Positions 1 through 8,824 are shown, counted from the stretch's first letter. The stretch is DNA of 64,000 nucleotides from Devosia sp. ZB163 (GCF_028613635.1 NZ_JAQRMY010000002.1:124001-188000), one strand, 5' to 3'. A program made the numbers and translations. Notes: generated from the letters alone by a model not told the origin.

Positions 1-760
1 GGCCTTCGGCATCTATGGCGCTTTGGGTCGGCCGGACCTCCCGGCGCAGCCGCTGGCGACGCGGACCGACGCTGCCCCGTCCACCCTCACGCTCGACGAC
101 GCGATTGCGCGGATCGAGGCGCAGCTGAAGCAGACCCCCGACGACCTGCGCGGCTGGACCGTCGTCGCTCCGGCCTACATGCAGCTCGGCCGTTTCGCCG
201 ATGCGGCAACGGCCCTCCGCAAGGTGATCGAACTCGCAGGACCCAACGCCGACCGCGAGACCGATCTCGGCGAAGCCGTGATGATGGCCAATGGCGGCGA
301 CGCCAAGGGCGAGCCGATGGAGCTGTTCCGCAGCGCTGCGGCGCGCGATCCGGCACACATCCGCTCGCGCTACTACATTGCCGGCGAGGCGACGCGCGAG
401 GGCGACTTCGCCACCGCCAAGGCCGAATGGGAGAACCTGCTCAAGCTGTCCAAGGGCGACGAGAGCTGGGTTGCCAATGCCGAGGCGGGGCTGGCAGCGG
501 CCGAGACCGGTCTCAACGGCGGCGCGCTCCCCGACGAGTCGGCCATTGCCGGAATGGTGGATGGCCTGTCGGCCCGGCTGATGGCCGATGGCGGTACGAT
601 CGCAGAATGGACGCGGCTGGTGCGTTCGCGGCTTGTGCTGGGTCAAAACGACCTTGCGCAGCAGGCGTATGACCTGGCCCGCAAGGCATACCCGGATGCC
701 GGGGATCGCGCGGAACTCGATGTTCTCGCAGCGGATAACGGATTGGTGGCAAACAAGTGA
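1..760 (+). CDS. ccmI: cytochrome c maturation protein CcmI/CycH, C-terminal part (5' end outside window)
   Basis: This is the C-terminal part of a CcmI-type apocytochrome c chaperone; the reading frame is open from base 2, so the start lies upstream. The visible protein begins with a proline-rich linker (GRPDLPAQPLA) of the kind that follows the membrane segments in CcmI. An alanine-rich tetratricopeptide-repeat domain follows, with helices around AYMQLGRFADAATALRKV and SRYYIAGEATREGDFATAKA. In this family the periplasmic TPR domain presents apocytochrome c to the CcmF/CcmH heme ligation complex. Its stop codon overlaps the GTG start of ccmE by four bases, which indicates translational coupling. 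The assignment rests mostly on the ccmE-F-H genes that follow, plus the TPR character. Confidence 0.88.
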   Translation, partial: AFGIYGALGRPDLPAQPLATRTDAAPSTLTLDDAIARIEAQLKQTPDDLRGWTVVAPAYMQLGRFADAATALRKVIELAGPNADRETDLGEAVMMANGGDAKGEPMELFRSAAARDPAHIRSRYYIAGEATREGDFATAKAEWENLLKLSKGDESWVANAEAGLAAAETGLNGGALPDESAIAGMVDGLSARLMADGGTIAEWTRLVRSRLVLGQNDLAQQAYDLARKAYPDAGDRAELDVLAADNGLVANK

Positions 761-1200
761 CCCGTAAGCAGAAACGCCTGGCGATCATCGGTGGACTCGG
801 CGCCGTACTGGTAGTGGCCGCCGGCCTGATCTTCGTCGCCCTGCGTGACCAGATCGTCTTCTTCTATTCCCCCAGCGAAGTGCAGGAACGCCAGATCGCG
901 GCCGGCACGTCCATTCGCCTGGGCGGCCTCGTGAAGGAAGGGACCTGGACCCGTGCTGGCCAGACCTCCGATTTCGTGGTGACCGACGGGCAGACCGAGA
1001 TGCCGGTGCACTTCGTCGGCCTGCTCCCCGACCTGTTCCGCGAGGGCCAGGGCGTGGTGGTGGAAGGCAGCGTCTCCGCCACGGGCACGTTCGCCGCGAC
1101 CAACGTGCTGGCCAAGCACGACGAGAACTACATGCCGAAAGAGCTAGTGGACGAGCTCAAGAAGCGCGGCGAATGGCAGCGCGAAGGGGCACCGCTTTGA
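757..1200 (+). CDS. ccmE: cytochrome c maturation heme chaperone CcmE
   Basis: CcmE is the membrane-anchored periplasmic heme chaperone that receives heme from CcmABCD and passes it to CcmF for attachment to apocytochrome c. The 147-residue protein has one N-terminal membrane anchor (about residues 8-30) and then an OB-fold domain. The signature LAKHDENYMP carries the heme-binding His121 and the axial Tyr125. The length is normal for the family. The GTG start overlaps the ccmI stop by four bases. A palindromic repeat element separates it from ccmF, which is unusual inside a ccm operon. Confidence 0.96.
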   Translation: MTRKQKRLAIIGGLGAVLVVAAGLIFVALRDQIVFFYSPSEVQERQIAAGTSIRLGGLVKEGTWTRAGQTSDFVVTDGQTEMPVHFVGLLPDLFREGQGVVVEGSVSATGTFAATNVLAKHDENYMPKELVDELKKRGEWQREGAPL

Positions 1201-1230
1201 AGGTGTTGTCAGCATCGTGGCGGAAGTATA

Positions 1231-1351
1231 CCCCCACCCCTGTTCCCTCCCCGCAAGGGGGAGGGAGACCTGCGCTCGCAAGTCTTCGTAACGCACTGGT
1301 AGAAGTGTTGGCGTCTCCTCTCCCCTTGCGGGGGAGGGACAGGGTGGGGGG
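1231..1351. repeat. intergenic palindromic repeat, family A copy 1
   Basis: An imperfect inverted repeat of about 120 bases fills the ccmE-ccmF gap. Its outer arms are the C-rich CCCCCACCCCTGTTCCCTCC and its G-rich counterpart, each followed or preceded by a CCCCGCAAGGGGG-like inner palindrome. The loop contains gacctgcgctcgcaag and ggcgtctcc, which recur in copy 2 at 14065. It would fold into a long hairpin in the transcript. Such elements are common between genes in this order. Confidence 0.85.
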
Positions 1352-1384
1352 TGCGCTTCCCGCACCAGCAGCAGGAGGCGTGGC

Positions 1385-3352
1385 ATGACCATCGAGCTCG
1401 GCCATTTCGCCCTCGTCCTCGCCTTTGCCATTGCCGCCATCTCGGCGGTGGTGGGCCTTGCCTTCTGGCGGCGTGAGGCCGTTGCCGGCTACCTCCAGCA
1501 GGCGGCGGTACTGCAGTTCGTGCTGGTGGCGGCCGCATTCGTGGCGCTGATCCAGGCCTTCGTGACCTCGGACTTCTCGCTCAAGCTCGCCTTCGAGCAC
1601 GCCCATTCGACCCAGCCGCTGATCTACAAGATCACCGCGGTATGGGGGAACCACGAGGGCTCGATGGTCCTGTGGGTGCTGATCCTCGTGATCATGGGCG
1701 CGGCCGTCGCGGCCTTTGGGCGTAACCTGCCCAAGGACCTGATGGCGCTGGTGCTGGCGATGCAGAGCCTGCTCGCCGCGGCCTTCATCGGCTTCACCAT
1801 TTTCACCTCGAACCCGTTCCTGCGCCTGTCGCCGGCCCCGTTCGAGGGCAAGGACCTGAACCCGATCCTGCAGGACATCGGCCTCGCCATCCACCCGCCG
1901 CTGCTCTACCTCGGCTATGTCGGCTTCTCGGTCTGCTTCAGCTTCGCCATGGCGGCGCTGATCTCGGGCCGGATCGATGCCGCCTGGGCCCGCTGGGTGC
2001 GGCCGTGGACGCTGGTCAGCTGGTGCTTCCTGACGCTCGGCATCGCCATGGGCTCGTACTGGGCCTACTACGAGCTCGGCTGGGGCGGCTGGTGGTTCTG
2101 GGATCCGGTCGAGAACGCGAGCTTCATGCCATGGCTCGCCGGCACCGCGCTGCTCCATTCGGCGCTGGTGATGGAGAAGCGCAACGCGCTCAAGATCTGG
2201 ACGATCTTCCTCGCCATCATCACATTTTCGCTCAGCCTGCTCGGCACCTTCATGGTGCGCTCGGGCATCCTGACCTCGGTGCACACCTTCGCCGCCGATC
2301 CGACGCGCGGCATGGTCATCCTCGCCTTGCTCGCCGCCTTCATCGGTGGCGCCTTCTCGCTGTTCGCCTTCCGCGCTTCGTCGCTGCGGGCCGGCGGGCT
2401 GTTCGCGCCGATCAGCCGCGAGGGGGCGCTGATCCTCAACAACCTGTTCCTCATGGCCGCACTCGCGGCTGTGCTGGTGGGAACGCTCTATCCGCTGCTG
2501 CTCGATGCCCTGATCGGCGAGACCATCTCGGTCGGTGCGCCGTTCTTCAACCTCACCTTCGGCGCGATCATGGCGCCGCTCCTGATCATCCTGCCTTTCG
2601 GGCCCTTCCTCGCCTGGAAGCGCGGCGACCTGATCGCGGTGACGCAGCGGCTGGCCGGTGCGGCCGGGCTGGCGCTGTTCGCGGCCGTCCTCTGCTTCGC
2701 GCTGACCGGTGCCTCGGTGTCGCTGGCGCCGCTCGGGTTGCTGCTCGGCTTCTGGGTTTCGTTCGGCGCCCTTGCCGAGCTCGTCGACCGCGCCAGGTTC
2801 TTCCGCACCGATGTCGTCACGTCGCTGAAGCGCCTGTTCGGCCTGCCGCGTACCGCCTGGGCTACGGCGCTGGCCCACCTCGGGCTCGGCCTCTCGGTGA
2901 TCGGCATCGTCGCGGCGAGCGCCTGGCAGAACGAACTCATCACCATCATGACGCCGGGGCAGGGCGTGGTGATCAGCGATCACCAGGTGACGTTCGAAGG
3001 CATGCAGCACGTCGAAGGCCCGAACTTCGTGTCCGACACCGGCACCTTCTCGATCCGCGCGCCGGGTGGTGGGGTACGTACGGCGCTGGCGGAGCGCCGG
3101 ATCTACGTCGCGAGCGGCCAGCCGACGACCGAGGCGGCGATCGAAACCTATGGCTTCAGCCAGCTCTACCTGCAGCTGGGCGAGCCGACCCCGGATGGCA
3201 AGACCGTGGTACGGCTCTGGTACAAGCCCTATGTCACCCTGATCTGGCTGGGCTGCCTGATCATGGCCGGCGCCGGCTTCCTGTCGCTCAGCTACCGCCG
3301 GCTGCGCGTCGGCGCACCACAGCCGGCCGCGGCCCGGGCGGCAGCCGAATGA
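1385..3352 (+). CDS. ccmF: heme lyase subunit CcmF (CycK)
   Basis: CcmF is the large polytopic core of the system I cytochrome c heme lyase and takes heme from holo-CcmE. The 655-residue protein has about 14-15 hydrophobic segments and the family's tryptophan-rich periplasmic signature (GWGGWWFWDPVENASFMPW, near residue 235), which contacts the heme edge. Conserved histidines lie nearby, for example in AIHPPLLYLG. A late soluble periplasmic domain (about residues 530-610) precedes a final membrane segment. The start ATG follows the repeat element. The stop overlaps the ccmH start as ATGA, so ccmF and ccmH are translationally coupled. Confidence 0.97.
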   Translation: MTIELGHFALVLAFAIAAISAVVGLAFWRREAVAGYLQQAAVLQFVLVAAAFVALIQAFVTSDFSLKLAFEHAHSTQPLIYKITAVWGNHEGSMVLWVLILVIMGAAVAAFGRNLPKDLMALVLAMQSLLAAAFIGFTIFTSNPFLRLSPAPFEGKDLNPILQDIGLAIHPPLLYLGYVGFSVCFSFAMAALISGRIDAAWARWVRPWTLVSWCFLTLGIAMGSYWAYYELGWGGWWFWDPVENASFMPWLAGTALLHSALVMEKRNALKIWTIFLAIITFSLSLLGTFMVRSGILTSVHTFAADPTRGMVILALLAAFIGGAFSLFAFRASSLRAGGLFAPISREGALILNNLFLMAALAAVLVGTLYPLLLDALIGETISVGAPFFNLTFGAIMAPLLIILPFGPFLAWKRGDLIAVTQRLAGAAGLALFAAVLCFALTGASVSLAPLGLLLGFWVSFGALAELVDRARFFRTDVVTSLKRLFGLPRTAWATALAHLGLGLSVIGIVAASAWQNELITIMTPGQGVVISDHQVTFEGMQHVEGPNFVSDTGTFSIRAPGGGVRTALAERRIYVASGQPTTEAAIETYGFSQLYLQLGEPTPDGKTVVRLWYKPYVTLIWLGCLIMAGAGFLSLSYRRLRVGAPQPAAARAAAE

Positions 3353-3795
3353 GGGCGCTCCTCGCCATCGTGATGCTGGTGCTGCTGAGCGTGCCCGCGC
3401 TCGCCGTTCGGCCCGACGAGATGCTGGCGGACCCCACGCTCGAGGCGCGGGCCCGGGCGATCTCGACCGAACTGCGCTGCCTCGTCTGCCAGAACCAGTC
3501 GATCGACGAGTCCGACGCCGACCTCGCCCGCGACCTGCGGGTGCTGGTGCGCGAGCGGCTGGTCGCGGGGGACACCGACGATCAGGTCCGCGCCTTCCTC
3601 GTCGCCCGTTATGGCGAGTACGTGCTGCTCAACCCGGTGGTGGCGCCGCACACGATCCTGCTCTGGGTGGCCGCGCCGGTGGTGCTGCTGATCGGTGGGA
3701 TCGTGGTGTGGATCGGGGCGCGCCGCAAGCGGCATGCAGAGCCCGAGCCGGCCCTGACGGAAGAGCAGAAGCGGGCCCTCGACGAACTCAAGTAG
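3349..3795 (+). CDS. ccmH: cytochrome c maturation thiol-disulfide protein CcmH (CycL)
   Basis: CcmH is the membrane-anchored thioredoxin-like partner that keeps the apocytochrome CXXCH cysteines reduced for heme ligation. The 148-residue protein has a signal/anchor segment (residues 2-19), the diagnostic LRCLVCQNQS motif with redox Cys43 and Cys46, and a C-terminal membrane segment around residues 103-124 followed by a charged tail. The size fits the short alphaproteobacterial form. The ATG overlaps the ccmF stop by four bases. The next gene is not part of the maturation system. Confidence 0.96.
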   Translation: MRALLAIVMLVLLSVPALAVRPDEMLADPTLEARARAISTELRCLVCQNQSIDESDADLARDLRVLVRERLVAGDTDDQVRAFLVARYGEYVLLNPVVAPHTILLWVAAPVVLLIGGIVVWIGARRKRHAEPEPALTEEQKRALDELK

Positions 3796-3857
3796 GCCGC
3801 CACTTGCGGCTGCGGATGGGCGGGGCTACTCAGGCCCGACCCCTCCGGATCCCGCCC

Positions 3858-4607
3858 TTGCCATTCACCGATCTTCTCCCCGCCGGCCTCGATGCGACGA
3901 TGGCGCTCGCACTCATCGTCCTGAGCTTCGTGACGTCGCTGATCACGGCGACCTTCTCGCTCGGCGGTGGCACGCTGATGGTGGCGGTGCTGGCGCTGGT
4001 GTTTCCGCCCGCTGTGGTGGTGCCGCTCCATGGCGCCATCCAGCTCGGTTCGAACGGCGGCCGCGCCATCGTGCAGCGCGCGCATGTCCAGTGGCACCTG
4101 GTGCTGTGGCTGGCGCTCGGTGGGGCGATCGGCACCGTGATCGGCGGGCAGTTCGCGAGCCTGCTGCCGGCGACGGCGTTGCAGGTGGCGATCGCCGCTT
4201 TCGTGCTGCTGACGACGTGGTTGCCGCAGCCCCGGATCGTCGGGCGTTCCCGCGTCGCGCAGGTCGTCGGCGGGGCGGTGATCTCCGCCCTGTCGATGGT
4301 CGTGGGCGCCACCGGGCCGCTGGTGGCCGTGTTCATCAAGGGCCTCGCCGACCGGCGCCATCTGGTCGCGACGCACGCCATGCTGATGACGTTGCAGAAC
4401 ACGTTCAAGGTCGTCGTCTTCGTGTTCCTGGGCTTCGCCTTCGCGGAATACCTGCCGCTGATCGTTGCGATGGTCGTTTCCGGATTTGGCGGCACGGCGC
4501 TCGGGAGCAGGCTGCTCGTGAAGGTGCCCGAGGCCGCTTTCCGCTGGGGTTTCAAGATCGTGCTGACAGTGGTCGCGCTCGACCTGCTGCGCGAGGCGAT
4601 ATTCTAG
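3858..4607 (+). CDS. TauE/SafE (TSUP) family membrane permease
   Basis: This is a small polytopic membrane protein of the sulfite exporter TauE/SafE (TSUP) family, which move sulfur-containing or organic anions. About seven to eight hydrophobic helices are visible. The N-terminal half has the family-type stretch LITATFSLGGGTLMVAVLAL. A second half-repeat around GAVISALSMVVGATGPLVAV suggests the usual internal duplication. The start is uncertain: TTG at 3858 gives 249 residues and a family-like N-terminus (PFTDLLPAGLD), while ATG at 3900 gives 235. Neither has a strong ribosome site. The substrate cannot be read from sequence, and a link to cytochrome c maturation is not implied. Confidence 0.85.
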   Translation: MPFTDLLPAGLDATMALALIVLSFVTSLITATFSLGGGTLMVAVLALVFPPAVVVPLHGAIQLGSNGGRAIVQRAHVQWHLVLWLALGGAIGTVIGGQFASLLPATALQVAIAAFVLLTTWLPQPRIVGRSRVAQVVGGAVISALSMVVGATGPLVAVFIKGLADRRHLVATHAMLMTLQNTFKVVVFVFLGFAFAEYLPLIVAMVVSGFGGTALGSRLLVKVPEAAFRWGFKIVLTVVALDLLREAIF

Positions 4608-4633
4608 CAGCTGAGAAAAGCGCTCCGGACGCC

Positions 4634-4647
4634 CGGTAACATTACCG
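4634..4647. promoter_or_regulatory. perfect palindrome upstream of degP
   Basis: CGGTAACATTACCG is a 6-2-6 perfect palindrome 86 bases before the degP start and just after the permease stop. Its position in an otherwise plain gap makes it a candidate operator, possibly for the response regulator encoded downstream. No binding protein is known from this sequence. Confidence 0.4.
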
Positions 4648-4733
4648 ATATTTAAGACAGGCGACACGCTGCAGAAAGGCGGCACCCTCCATATGTCTGG
4701 CCCACAATGAGTGCCTGATTGAAGGAGAACCAC

Positions 4734-6293
4734 ATGCGCTCGACTCTCAACTCCCGCGCCCGCCGCTGGATCGGGGCCTCGGCTCTCGCTATCCTTGCAG
4801 GTATCGGGGGCGGCACTGCTTTCGTTGCCGCGACTGCACCTTCCACCGCCCAGTCCGCCAAGCTCGTGCCCGCCGCACAGATCACGGCTCCCGCCGTGAC
4901 CAACGTCCCGAATTTCGCCGACCTCGTCGAGGCGGTGAAGCCGGCCGTTGTCTCGATCGTGGTCGAGGGTTCCGAGAAGGGCCGCGACCTGCAGCGCGGC
5001 GGTCGCCAGTTCGAGTTCCGCTTCCCGGATCTCCCGAACGACCACCCGTTCCGTGATTTCTTCGAGCAGTTCGGCGAGCAGTTCGGCGCGCCCGGCCGCG
5101 ACAACAACAACAACGCACGCCCGCAGCCGCCGCGTCGCACCATGGCAGCCGGTTCCGGCTTCGTCATTTCGGCTGACGGCTACATCGTCACCAACAACCA
5201 CGTCGTCGACGATGCCGAGAAGGTAACGGTCATCTTCGAGGACGGCACCGAGAAGCAGGCCAAGCTCGTCGGTACCGACGAGAAGACCGACCTCGCGGTC
5301 GTCAAGCTCGAGGGCGAGACGGACCTTCCCTTCGTCAAGCTCAGCGATATCGAGCCGCGCGTCGGCGAGTGGGTCGTGGCCGTGGGTAACCCGTTCGGCC
5401 TCGGCGGCACCGTGACCGCCGGCATCATCTCGGCCCGTGGCCGCGACATCGCCGGCTCGGCCTATGGCGACTTCCTGCAGATCGACGCGGCCGTGAACAC
5501 CGGCAATTCCGGTGGCCCGGACTTCAACATGCAGGGTGAGGTCGTCGGCGTGAACACCGCGATCTTCTCGCCCAATGGCGGCAACGTCGGTATCGCCTTC
5601 GCCATCCCGGCGAGCGTGGTCAAGCAGGTGACGAACCAGCTCATCGAGCATGGCGCCGTGACCCGTGGCTTCCTCGGCGTCGGCATCCAGGACGTGAACC
5701 GCGACATCGCCGAGAGCGTCGGCCTCGCCACTGCGGCGGGTGCACTCGTGACCGAGCCCTCCAAGGACAGCCCGGCCGACAAGGCTGGCGTCAAGTCGGG
5801 TGACGTGATCACGGCCGTGGACGGTGACCAGGTGACCGATGCGCTCGACCTGAGCCGCACCATCGCCGGCAAGAACCCGGGCTCTACCGTCGAGCTGACC
5901 ATCTGGCGCGACGGCAAGGAGCAGAAGATCTCCGTGACGCTCGGCAAGCTCGACGAGGCCGCGCAGGCTCCCAGCGATGAGCAGACCCAGCAGCAGCCGC
6001 CGGCTGCGCCCGAGCCCGCTTCGACCAGCGTCGGCCTGACGCTCGTGCCGAACTCGGGTGGTGAAGGCCTGCTGATCCAGGACGTCGATCCGAGTTCGGC
6101 TGCCGCTGAGCGTGGCTTCGCCGTGGGTGACACCATTCTCGAGGTCAACAACCAGGCCGTGAAGTCGGTCGATGAGTTCGAGAAGGCCATCCAGTCGGTC
6201 AAGGACAACGGCCGCAACACGGCTCTCGTGAAGGCCCAGCGCGACGGCAACACCCGCTTCGTCGGCCTGCCGATCACCGAAGACAAGTCGTAA
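4734..6293 (+). CDS. degP: periplasmic Do/DegP-type serine endoprotease
   Basis: DegP-type HtrA proteases degrade or refold damaged periplasmic proteins. The 519-residue protein starts at an ATG with a good ribosome site (AAGGAGA, 5 bases upstream). Its signal segment is at about residues 12-40. A trypsin-like domain follows with His156 (TNNHVV), Asp186 (KTDLAVV) and Ser259 (GNSGG), then two PDZ domains at about 300-390 and 425-515. A Q/P-rich linker separates the PDZ domains. The residue after GNSGGP is Asp263, where Thr or Leu is usual in relatives, close to the active site. The neighbouring two-component genes suggest envelope-stress control. Confidence 0.96.
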   Translation: MRSTLNSRARRWIGASALAILAGIGGGTAFVAATAPSTAQSAKLVPAAQITAPAVTNVPNFADLVEAVKPAVVSIVVEGSEKGRDLQRGGRQFEFRFPDLPNDHPFRDFFEQFGEQFGAPGRDNNNNARPQPPRRTMAAGSGFVISADGYIVTNNHVVDDAEKVTVIFEDGTEKQAKLVGTDEKTDLAVVKLEGETDLPFVKLSDIEPRVGEWVVAVGNPFGLGGTVTAGIISARGRDIAGSAYGDFLQIDAAVNTGNSGGPDFNMQGEVVGVNTAIFSPNGGNVGIAFAIPASVVKQVTNQLIEHGAVTRGFLGVGIQDVNRDIAESVGLATAAGALVTEPSKDSPADKAGVKSGDVITAVDGDQVTDALDLSRTIAGKNPGSTVELTIWRDGKEQKISVTLGKLDEAAQAPSDEQTQQQPPAAPEPASTSVGLTLVPNSGGEGLLIQDVDPSSAAAERGFAVGDTILEVNNQAVKSVDEFEKAIQSVKDNGRNTALVKAQRDGNTRFVGLPITEDKS

Positions 6294-6301
6294 GGACTTA
6301 G

Positions 6302-6337
6302 GGGCTCCGGGGCGACCTGCCTCGGGGCCCTTCCTCC
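6302..6337 (+). terminator. intrinsic terminator after degP
   Basis: A 12-bp stem (GGGCTCCGGGGC paired with GCCTCGGGGCCC, two G-T wobbles) with a five-base loop begins nine bases after the degP stop. It is followed by a pyrimidine-rich run TTCCTCCCTTCC. It probably separates degP from the two-component operon. Confidence 0.75.
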
Positions 6338-6421
6338 CTTCCGTCAGTCCTGCCAAGACCGGGATCCGCAAGGGTTCCGGTCTTTGCTGGAATGACGCAG
6401 AATGAGCCGGGGGCTGGTGCC

Positions 6422-7093
6422 ATGAAGATTCTGCTGATCGAGGACGATCGCGAGGCGGCGAGCTACCTCATCCAGGCGCTGGATGAGGCCGGCCACGTGA
6501 CGCACCACGCCAGCGACGGTGAGACCGGCTACGCCATGGCCTCGTCGATGGACTACGACGTGCTGGTGATCGACCGCATGCTGCCCCGGCGCGACGGCCT
6601 CTCGATCATCGAGAGCCTGAGGGCCGAGGAAGACCACACCCCGGTGCTGATCCTCTCCGCCCTGGGCGAGGTCGATGACCGCGTGACCGGCCTGCGCGCC
6701 GGCGGCGACGACTACCTCGTCAAGCCCTATGCCTTCACCGAGCTTCTCGCCCGCATCGAGGTGCTGGCCCGCCGCTCCTCGCCGGCGGAGGCGGCGACGA
6801 GCCTCGAGGTCGGCGGCCTGCAGCTCGACCGGCTGAGCCGCAAGGTGGAGCGCGACGGCGAGCCCATCCTGCTCCAGCCGCGCGAGTTCCGCCTGCTCGA
6901 ATACCTGATGAAGAATGCCGGCAAGGTGGTGACCCGCACCATGCTGCTCGAGAACGTCTGGGATTATCACTTCGACCCCCAGACCAACGTCATCGACGTG
7001 CACATGTCGCGGCTTCGCGCCAAGATCGACAAGGGGCACGCCAATCCGCTGCTGCATACGATCCGCGGCGCCGGCTACATGATCCGCGACTGA
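6422..7093 (+). CDS. OmpR/PhoB-family response regulator
   Basis: This is a DNA-binding response regulator of 223 residues. The receiver domain (1-115) has the acidic pair in LIEDD, phospho-acceptor Asp51 in VLVIDRMLP and the conserved lysine in LVKPYAF. A winged-helix output domain (about 125-220) shows the OmpR-type segments LQPREFRLLEYL and DVHMSRLRAKID. An ATG 30 bases upstream is also in frame, but the chosen start gives the canonical N-terminus MKILLIEDD. The sensor kinase follows after one base, so the pair is an operon. The same degP-regulator-kinase-glnE order is, from memory, conserved in rhizobia. Confidence 0.93.
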   Translation: MKILLIEDDREAASYLIQALDEAGHVTHHASDGETGYAMASSMDYDVLVIDRMLPRRDGLSIIESLRAEEDHTPVLILSALGEVDDRVTGLRAGGDDYLVKPYAFTELLARIEVLARRSSPAEAATSLEVGGLQLDRLSRKVERDGEPILLQPREFRLLEYLMKNAGKVVTRTMLLENVWDYHFDPQTNVIDVHMSRLRAKIDKGHANPLLHTIRGAGYMIRD

Positions 7094-7094
7094 C

Positions 7095-8495
7095 ATGTAC
7101 CGTCTCGCCGAGCTTTGGCGCACGACCACGGTGCGCCTGACCGCGATCTTCATGCTGATCTTCATCGTCTTCGCGGTGGGGCTGCTGGGGCTCATCTTCT
7201 GGCAGACCACGATCCAGCTGCAGCGCCAGCAGGCCGAGCAGATCGATCGCGAGACCTTCGCCATCAGGCGCATCGACGACGACGGCGGCTTCCGCGCCAC
7301 CATCCTCGCCATCGGCCAGCTCGCCTCCCAGCCCGGGCCCGGCATCTACTATCTCGCCGATCCCACCGGCCAGAAGATCGTCGGCAACGTCTCCGACCTG
7401 CCGTCAGAGGTCGTCGCCGAGCCCGGCACCTACAGCTTCAACTACGATCGCACCCCGGGCCTGAGCGATGGCGGCGGCGACCTGCGGCCGCGCCAGGGCA
7501 ACGCGCTGGTGCGATCGGAGAAGCTGGCCAGTGGGCTGATCCTTGTCGTCGGCCGCGACGTGGTCGAGCGCCGCGGCTTCACCGCCATCGTCTTCCAGTG
7601 GTTCGCCATCGGCGTCGGCGGCATCCTGCTCTTCTCGCTGATCGCCGGCATCGTGACCTCGGTGCGCGTGCTGCGCCGCGTCGACACCATCGCCTCCACC
7701 TCCAACAAGATCATGGCCGGCGACCTCAGCGAGCGCGTGCCGGTGACGCGGCGCAACGACGAATTCGATGCCCTCGCCACCAACCTCAACGCCATGCTCG
7801 ATCGCATCGAGAAGCTCATGCAGGGGATGAAGGAGGTCACCGACAACGTCGCCCACGACCTCAAGACTCCGCTGACCCGACTGCGCAACAAGGCGGAGTC
7901 GGCCCTGCTCGAAAGCAAGGACGAGGCGGCGCGGCGCGAGGCGCTGGAGACGACCATCGAGGAGAGCGACAAGCTCATCCGGACCTTCAACGCGCTGCTG
8001 ATGATCGCGCGGGCCGAAGCCGGCACCCCCTCGGGGGCGCTGAACGAGATCGACCTGAGCGCGGTGGTGAGCGACGTCGCCGAACTCTACGGCCCCCTCG
8101 CCGAGGACCAGGGCATGGTGCTCGAGACCGATATCGCCGAGGGGCTGCACATCCACGGCAACCGCGAGCTTCTCGGCCAGGCGCTGGTGAACCTGATCGA
8201 GAACGCGCTCAAGTACTACGAGCCGGCGGAAGGCAAGCAGGGCCTCATCAAGGTCAGCCTCAGGTCCGAAGGTGGGCGCGCCAGGATCACGGTCGGCGAC
8301 AATGGACCGGGCATTCCCGAGGTCGATCGGGGCAGGGTGGTCGAGCGCTACGTGCGCCTCGAAAAGAGCCGCAGCCAGCCCGGATCCGGGCTCGGATTGT
8401 CGCTGGTGGCGGCCGTGGCGCGGCTGCACAAGGGCGAGCTCAGGCTCGAGGACAACGCCCCCGGCGTGCGTGCGGTGATCGACCTGCCGGCGTGA
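7095..8495 (+). CDS. membrane sensor histidine kinase, partner of the upstream response regulator
   Basis: This 466-residue kinase has two membrane segments (about 15-38 and 166-190) bracketing a periplasmic sensor region of roughly 125 residues. A HAMP linker (190-245) follows. The phospho-acceptor is His254 in NVAHDLKTPLTRL, which places it in the HisKA group. The ATPase domain has the N box (LVNLIENALKYY), G1 box (VGDNGPGIP) and G2 box (GSGLGLSLV). It is translated one base after its response regulator. The signal is unknown, though degP next door makes envelope stress plausible. Confidence 0.93.
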   Translation: MYRLAELWRTTTVRLTAIFMLIFIVFAVGLLGLIFWQTTIQLQRQQAEQIDRETFAIRRIDDDGGFRATILAIGQLASQPGPGIYYLADPTGQKIVGNVSDLPSEVVAEPGTYSFNYDRTPGLSDGGGDLRPRQGNALVRSEKLASGLILVVGRDVVERRGFTAIVFQWFAIGVGGILLFSLIAGIVTSVRVLRRVDTIASTSNKIMAGDLSERVPVTRRNDEFDALATNLNAMLDRIEKLMQGMKEVTDNVAHDLKTPLTRLRNKAESALLESKDEAARREALETTIEESDKLIRTFNALLMIARAEAGTPSGALNEIDLSAVVSDVAELYGPLAEDQGMVLETDIAEGLHIHGNRELLGQALVNLIENALKYYEPAEGKQGLIKVSLRSEGGRARITVGDNGPGIPEVDRGRVVERYVRLEKSRSQPGSGLGLSLVAAVARLHKGELRLEDNAPGVRAVIDLPA

Positions 8496-8598
8496 ACGTC
8501 TCGCAGCGCCAATGCGTCACGCTAACCTTACGAAACTGCACGCAAATTTCACGCCTGGGGTAAGCTCATGGAGACCCGCGGCGTGGCATGAGGCGGCC

Positions 8599-8808
8599 AT
8601 GACTACGTTCATTGTGCACATGCCGGCGTCCGATGCTCACCGGCTCCAGATGTTCAATCCGACCACGGTCGAACTCCTGCCCACGCCGGAGCTTTCCGCC
8701 CTGCGCTCCGATCGCGACGTTGCGATGGTCCGCTCGACGTTTCGGACCGTCGTGAAGATGGCCAAGATGTTCCCCGACTGGCAGTTCCAGGCGCTGATCG
8801 GGCACTAG
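8599..8808 (+). CDS. small hypothetical protein, 69 residues
   Basis: I do not recognise this protein. The start ATG has a purine-rich AGGCGG seven bases upstream. The product (MTTFIVHMPASDAHRLQMFN at its start) has no signal peptide, no membrane segment and no cysteine. It has a basic segment ending in MAKMFPDWQFQALIGH. It lies between a kinase gene and a repeat, on the same strand as the two-component operon but 103 bases downstream. Being a clean frame with its own ribosome site supports a real gene, but it could be spurious. Confidence 0.55.
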   Translation: MTTFIVHMPASDAHRLQMFNPTTVELLPTPELSALRSDRDVAMVRSTFRTVVKMAKMFPDWQFQALIGH

Positions 8809-8824
8809 AGCCAAGTACACCAAC

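Noticed and set aside
1173-1388. Small plus-strand frame through the ccmE-ccmF repeat
   Set aside because: It is mostly translated palindromic repeat and overlaps the end of ccmE in another frame.
1157-3010. Long minus-strand open frame opposite ccmF
   Set aside because: It is antisense to a strongly recognised gene and its product is low-complexity and rich in Arg, Glu and His, as expected from a G+C-rich shadow frame.
3609-6371. 920-codon minus-strand open frame opposite the permease and degP
   Set aside because: It runs across two recognised genes and the gap between them, and its composition is that of a shadow frame.
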